Positions 5,269 through 8,411 of a stretch of 8,411 nt of DNA are shown one piece after another. Position numbers and translations under genes: made by a program. The stretch is from positions 1 to 8,411 of the forward strand of contig CAJJPZ010000090.1 of the NCBI GenBank assembly GCA_905193765.1, in the 5' to 3' direction. The notes under the pieces were generated by a model that saw nothing but the letters and a program-made list of their open reading frames with translations, ran no database searches and was not told the origin of the DNA. Source of the stretch: an uncultured Eubacterium sp. (lineage in GTDB: Bacteria > Bacillota > Clostridia > Peptostreptococcales > Anaerovoracaceae). The first letter of the stretch is position 1, and every line of letters begins with the position of its first letter.

Positions 5269-7284
5269 ATGAGAATTGCTTTTGCTGGCAATCCCAACAG
5301 CGGTAAGACGACAATGTTCAATGCGCTGACGGGAAGAAACGAGCGTGTTGGTAACTGGGCCGGAGTTACAGTAGGAATGAAGGAGAGTGACATAAAGTCA
5401 GAGTTCGCCGGAACTTCTGAAGAGCTTGTGGCAGTCGATCTGCCGGGTGCATATTCGATGTCCCCGTTCACTCCTGAAGAAAGTATCACAAGCGGATTCG
5501 TAAGACATGAGAATCCGGATGCCATCGTAAATATCGTCGATGCAACAAATCTGAGCAGGAGCCTTTTCTTCACAACACAGCTGCTCGAACTTGGGATTCC
5601 TGTTGTTGTGGCATTGAACAAAAGTGATATCAATGCAAAGGAACATACAGATATCGATGAGAAGCTTCTGTCAGAGAAACTCAACTGCCCTGTTATAAAG
5701 ACTGTTTCGACATCCGCTAAGGATGCAGGTCTCAGGGAAGTTATCAAAGCTGCAGTTTCTTTAAAGGGCAAGGGTCAGAAAGCTCCGTATGTGCAGGCTG
5801 ATATAGATATGCACGACAAGGACGCCGTTGACAGAGAAGACAGAAAACGTTTCGCAGCAGTAAATGAGATCGTAAAGTCTGTTGAAAAACGTCAGATACA
5901 TACAAACGAAGAGACAAAACAGGACAAGGTCGACAGATTCCTTACAAACAAAGTAGTCGGCATTATCGTATTCGCTATAGCTATGTGGCTGGTATTCGAT
6001 ATATCACAGTCAAAGCTGGGGCCGCTCATCGCAGACTGGCTGGTTGGCTGGATCGAGACTTTCCAGGGCTGGGTATCAGCTCAGCTTGAAAACAGTCCGG
6101 CTTTAGTATCAGCTATACTGGCTGATGGTATCGTAGGCGGTGTAGGTGCCGTAGTAGGCTTCCTGCCGCTGGTAATGGTAATGTACTTCCTGATCGCACT
6201 TCTTGAAGACTGCGGATACATGGCGCGTGTAAGTGTCGTTATGGACCCTATATTCAAGAGAGTAGGTCTTTCCGGAAAATCCATAATCCCTATCGTTATC
6301 GGTACAGGATGCGGAATACCGGGAATCATGGCAAGCCGTACTATCCGTGATGACAGAGAAAGAAGAGCAACAGCAATGCTCACTACTTTCATCCCTTGCG
6401 GAGCAAAGCTGCCGGTAATCGCACTGTTCTCAGGAGCGTTCTTCTCAGGTGCTTCATGGGTGGGAACTACTATGTACTTCGTAGGTATACTGCTCATATT
6501 CCTGGGCGCACTGCTTGTTAAAGTAGTTACAGGTTACAAATACAGAAAATCATTCTTCATCATGGAGCTGCCTAAGTACAAGGTGCCAAGCATCAAGAGA
6601 GCGTTCATCTCCATGCTGGAACGTGCAAAGGCATACATCAAGAAAGCTGCTACTATCATCCTGGTGTGCAACTGTGTTGTACAGCTCATGCAGACATTCA
6701 ACTGGCATTTCCAGGTAGTAGAAGAAGGTGCTGCAGATACTTCGATACTGGCAAGCATCGCATCACCGTTCGCTGTACTGCTGATCCCTCTCGGATTCGG
6801 TGCATGGCAGCTGGCAGCAGCAGCTATCACTGGCTTCATCGCTAAGGAAAACGTTGTAGGTACACTGGCAGTAGTATATGCTATAACAAACTTCATCGAT
6901 ACAGACGAACTGGCACTGACAGGCGGTGCCAACGAAGTAGCTATGGCTATGGGTCTCACATCAGTAACTGCACTGGCTTATCTGATGTTCAACCTCTTCA
7001 CACCTCCTTGCTTCGCTGCTATCGGAGCTATGAACTCAGAGATGAAGAGTGCTAAGTGGCTGTGGGGAGCTATCGGTCTCCAGATGTGCACAGGATATAC
7101 TGTAGCATTCCTGGTTTACCATGTAGGTTCCATCATAACAGGCGCTGGAATCGGAACAGGCTTCATTCCTGGTCTCATCGCTATCCTGGTAATGGTGGCT
7201 GTAGTTGTCGCTATCGCACGCAGATCAAGGAAAGAATTTGATGAAGAGTATGATCTTCACAATAAGATGGGAGCATCAGCATAA
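5269..7284 (+). CDS. feoB: Ferrous iron transporter FeoB (GTPase-coupled Fe(II) permease)
   Basis: A 671-aa inner-membrane Fe(II) importer with a cytoplasmic N-terminal G domain. G1 GNPNSGKT (7-14), switch-I threonine in NWAGVTV (T34), G3 DLPG (57-60), G4 NKSD (117-120) and G5 STSAKD (147-152) are complete, followed by a short helical spacer domain (about 170-225). The membrane part starts near 228 and includes FLPLVMVMYFLIALLEDCGYMAR (about 298-320), Gate region 1 with the conserved GTGCGIPG (345-352), the FIPCGAKLP motif (C377), Gate region 2 with GFIAKENVVGTLAVVYAI (about 522-539) and NLFTPPCFA (575-583). Length is at the short end, normal for Firmicutes. AGGAGG at 5256-5261 lies 7 nt before the ATG. 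Its TAA overlaps the next ATG by one base. Isoleucine in the membrane part is mostly ATC and valine often GTA, unlike the ATA-rich upstream operon. Confidence 0.98.
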   Translation: MRIAFAGNPNSGKTTMFNALTGRNERVGNWAGVTVGMKESDIKSEFAGTSEELVAVDLPGAYSMSPFTPEESITSGFVRHENPDAIVNIVDATNLSRSLFFTTQLLELGIPVVVALNKSDINAKEHTDIDEKLLSEKLNCPVIKTVSTSAKDAGLREVIKAAVSLKGKGQKAPYVQADIDMHDKDAVDREDRKRFAAVNEIVKSVEKRQIHTNEETKQDKVDRFLTNKVVGIIVFAIAMWLVFDISQSKLGPLIADWLVGWIETFQGWVSAQLENSPALVSAILADGIVGGVGAVVGFLPLVMVMYFLIALLEDCGYMARVSVVMDPIFKRVGLSGKSIIPIVIGTGCGIPGIMASRTIRDDRERRATAMLTTFIPCGAKLPVIALFSGAFFSGASWVGTTMYFVGILLIFLGALLVKVVTGYKYRKSFFIMELPKYKVPSIKRAFISMLERAKAYIKKAATIILVCNCVVQLMQTFNWHFQVVEEGAADTSILASIASPFAVLLIPLGFGAWQLAAAAITGFIAKENVVGTLAVVYAITNFIDTDELALTGGANEVAMAMGLTSVTALAYLMFNLFTPPCFAAIGAMNSEMKSAKWLWGAIGLQMCTGYTVAFLVYHVGSIITGAGIGTGFIPGLIAILVMVAVVVAIARRSRKEFDEEYDLHNKMGASA

Positions 7285-7487
7285 TGAAAACTGCATTGGC
7301 AATATTTATTCTTATCGTCATCCTGGTTTTGGCCATAGGGTGTATAATAAGGGAAAAAAAGAAGGGTGTGAAATGCATCGGGTGTCCGGCTGCAGGCAGC
7401 TGTACTAAACACGGAGGTGCGAAAAAGCTCGAGAAAGAGATACGTAAACATATGGAGGAGGAAAAACACTCCTGCCAGAATAAATGA
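7284..7487 (+). CDS. FeoB-associated Cys-rich small membrane protein
   Basis: A 67-aa protein with one N-terminal membrane helix (about residues 4-22, ALAIFILIVILVLAIGCII), a basic stop-transfer patch (REKKK), then C31-x-x-C34 and C40, and a charged C-terminal tail ending near C64. This matches the small FeoB-associated Cys-rich membrane proteins found downstream of feoB in many Firmicutes; their role is not established, and iron-related accessory or FeoC-like functions have been proposed. The start codon shares its A with the feoB TAA (TAATG), and a weak GGGAG at 7269-7273 lies 10 nt upstream, so translation probably depends on ribosomes finishing feoB. It is the last gene before the terminator at 7537-7574. 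The cysteines probably face the cytoplasm by the positive-inside rule. Confidence 0.85.
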   Translation: MKTALAIFILIVILVLAIGCIIREKKKGVKCIGCPAAGSCTKHGGAKKLEKEIRKHMEEEKHSCQNK

Positions 7488-7536
7488 TCATATGTAAATG
7501 AATTTTCGTGTGATTTTCCGATATATTGCTGATTAT

Positions 7537-7574
7537 GAAAAAACACTGAGGAAAACGATCGTCGGTGTTTTTTC
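7537..7574 (+). terminator. Terminator of the feo unit (bidirectional)
   Basis: A 13-bp stem pairs GAAAAAACACTGA (7537-7549) with TCGGTGTTTTTTC (7562-7574), with one T-G wobble and a 12-nt loop. A-run and T-run flanks allow it to act on both strands. It lies 49 nt after the Cys-rich protein's stop; the 7488-7536 stretch has no other feature I can see. Confidence 0.85.
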
Positions 7575-7580
7575 GTGTAT

Positions 7581-7609
7581 CTGACCGGGAAAAACGTCAA
7601 TAATAATAT
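7581..7609 (+). promoter_or_regulatory. Possible promoter for the small RNA candidate
   Basis: CTGACC at 7581-7586 (four of six -35 matches), a 17-bp spacer, and TAATAT at 7604-7609 (four of six -10 matches). A start 6-7 nt downstream would fall at the base of the hairpin beginning at 7614. Each element alone is weak; the agreement in spacing and in start position is what makes it worth listing. Confidence 0.35.
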
Positions 7610-7613
7610 ATGT

Positions 7614-7681
7614 GGAAGAGGTCTTGTCAGTACGTTTTGCTCCCCTTGAATGCGAAACATCAATGCCTCTTCCTATTTTTT
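7614..7681 (+). ncRNA. Candidate small structured RNA with C-rich loop
   Basis: GGAAGAGG (7614-7621) and CCTCTTCC (7666-7673) form a perfect 8-bp closing stem followed by TATTTTTT (7674-7681), an intrinsic-terminator ending. Inside, GTTTTGC (7634-7640) pairs with GCGAAAC (7652-7658), with one wobble, presenting an 11-nt loop TCCCCTTGAAT (7641-7651). TTG/CAA can add a few pairs in the internal region. The element lies between the feo terminator and the murA promoter, has no ORF, and a weak promoter ends just before it. The exposed UCCCC resembles the C-rich seeds of sRNAs such as RsaE that bind Shine-Dalgarno regions. I do not recognise a known RNA family. Alternative: simply a second terminator for feo readthrough. 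Confidence 0.4.
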
Positions 7682-7690
7682 CTGTATCCC

Positions 7691-7719
7691 TTGAAATGCA
7701 TACTAAAATAAAGTATAAT
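7691..7719 (+). promoter_or_regulatory. Sigma-A promoter of murA
   Basis: TTGAAA at 7691-7696, 17-bp spacer, TATAAT at 7714-7719 (perfect -10). Transcription should begin near 7726, giving a roughly 30-nt leader with GGAGG at 7744-7748. Confidence 0.85.
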
Positions 7720-7754
7720 AATTTAGTTGTAATCAAACATTACGGAGGGTGAAA

Positions 7755-8411
7755 TTGGCAAAGTTCTTAGTACAGAAAAGTGCTCCACTGAGTGGAGAGG
7801 TTAAAATAAGCGGTTCCAAGAACGCTGTGCTTCCTATAATGGCAGCAACGCTTCTTACGGAGGAACCATGTGTGATAAAGGATGTACCAGCACTCAGGGA
7901 TGTGGAGGTGATGTGCAGGCTTCTTGAAAACCTGGGGGCAACGGTAAATGAGAACCTGGACGATAATCGTGTCGATATCACAGCGTCGGGGGAGATCAGA
8001 TATGAGGCGCCTTATGATCTTGTGAAAATGATGAGAGCGTCCATACTCGTGCTGGGCGCGCTGCTGCTCAGGACCGGCAGGGCAGTGATACATCTTCCGG
8101 GAGGATGTGCAATAGGCAAAAGGCCTGTTGAACTGCATCTCAAGGGTCTTAAGGCACTGGGTGTGAATATAGATGAGAAACAGCTTGAAAGAGGTATCGT
8201 CGATGCTGAAGCTGACAGACTTTCAGGCAGTACCATATATCTGGATTTTCCAAGCGTGGGAGCAACAGAGGTCATAATAATGGCAGCGTCACTGGCTGAG
8301 GGCACGACTCTGATCGAGAATGCGGCTCAGGAGCCTGAAATCGTCGATCTGGCGAACTTTCTCAACAAAATGGGAGCACGGATCAAGGGTGCAGGTACGG
8401 ATACGATAAAA
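7755..8411 (+). CDS. murA: UDP-N-acetylglucosamine 1-carboxyvinyltransferase, N-terminal part (3' end outside window)
   Basis: MurA transfers enolpyruvate from PEP to UDP-GlcNAc, the first committed step of peptidoglycan precursor synthesis, in the cytoplasm; it is the fosfomycin target. The frame is open from a TTG start at 7755, with GGAGG at 7744-7748 six nt upstream, to the window end: 219 codons of a family usually 417-435 aa. The first residues MAKFLVQKSAPLSGEVKISGSKNAVLPIMAA fit the family start, with K22 and N23 in their standard places. MMRASILVLGALL holds the conserved substrate-contact arginine, and LPGGCAIGKRPVELHLKGL carries the catalytic cysteine (C118 here, C115 in E. coli) and following R123-P124. 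Because cysteine, not aspartate, is present, fosfomycin sensitivity is expected for this enzyme. Firmicutes often have two MurA paralogues (MurAA and MurAB/MurZ); which this is cannot be decided here. Confidence 0.96.
   Translation, partial: MAKFLVQKSAPLSGEVKISGSKNAVLPIMAATLLTEEPCVIKDVPALRDVEVMCRLLENLGATVNENLDDNRVDITASGEIRYEAPYDLVKMMRASILVLGALLLRTGRAVIHLPGGCAIGKRPVELHLKGLKALGVNIDEKQLERGIVDAEADRLSGSTIYLDFPSVGATEVIIMAASLAEGTTLIENAAQEPEIVDLANFLNKMGARIKGAGTDTIK

Noticed and set aside
7211..7663. A 150-aa minus-strand ORF covering the end of the feo unit and the sRNA region
   Set aside because: Mostly antisense to feoB and the Cys-rich gene, crosses a terminator, and shows no recognisable domain.

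Overview
The window looks like chromosomal DNA of a low-to-mid GC, anaerobic, endospore-lineage Firmicute (class Clostridia). The grounds are a tmk-holB-ricT-yabB/trmN6 cluster of the Bacillus/Clostridium type, spore-maturation genes spmA and spmB, an AbrB-type transition-state regulator, a Firmicute-type ferrous iron (Feo) operon with the small Cys-rich FeoB-associated protein, strong AGGAGG ribosome binding sites, and a TTG start on murA. I cannot place it to genus. No mobile element, CRISPR array, rRNA or tRNA was seen.

Layout. Bases 1-2909 (+) are a tight housekeeping operon: the end of thymidylate kinase (tmk), DNA polymerase III delta' (holB), the iron-sulfur Ric-complex subunit ricT, and a TrmN6-like tRNA methyltransferase. 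Compared with Bacillus subtilis, yaaQ (darA), yaaR and yabA are missing from this cluster. It converges, with only 6 nt between stop codons, on spmA-spmB (- strand, 4017 to 2916); a probable terminator for the plus-strand operon lies inside the antisense of spmB. A short AT-rich divergent region (4018-4118) separates spmA from a plus-strand pair: a membrane-anchored DUF948-like small protein and an AbrB-family regulator with a four-cysteine C-terminal zinc-binding tail. These end at a good intrinsic terminator (4757-4799).

Bases 4839-7574 hold an iron-uptake unit: a strong promoter, a dyad in the leader, feoA, an intrinsic terminator, a perfect 9-bp inverted repeat, feoB, a Cys-rich small membrane protein overlapping the feoB stop by one base, and a final bidirectional terminator. 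FeoB is the GTP-dependent Fe(II) channel, FeoA its small SH3-like partner, and the Cys-rich protein probably a cytoplasmic accessory. The related dyads before feoA and feoB suggest one metal-responsive regulator controlling both.

Between this unit and murA (7755 onward, cut by the window end, cell-wall precursor synthesis) lies a 180-bp gap. It contains the best candidate for something undescribed: a roughly 65-70 nt RNA with its own plausible promoter, closed by an 8-bp stem that ends in a U-run, presenting an exposed C-rich (UCCCC) loop. It is followed by a near-consensus promoter for murA. Most of the window is otherwise ordinary core genome.
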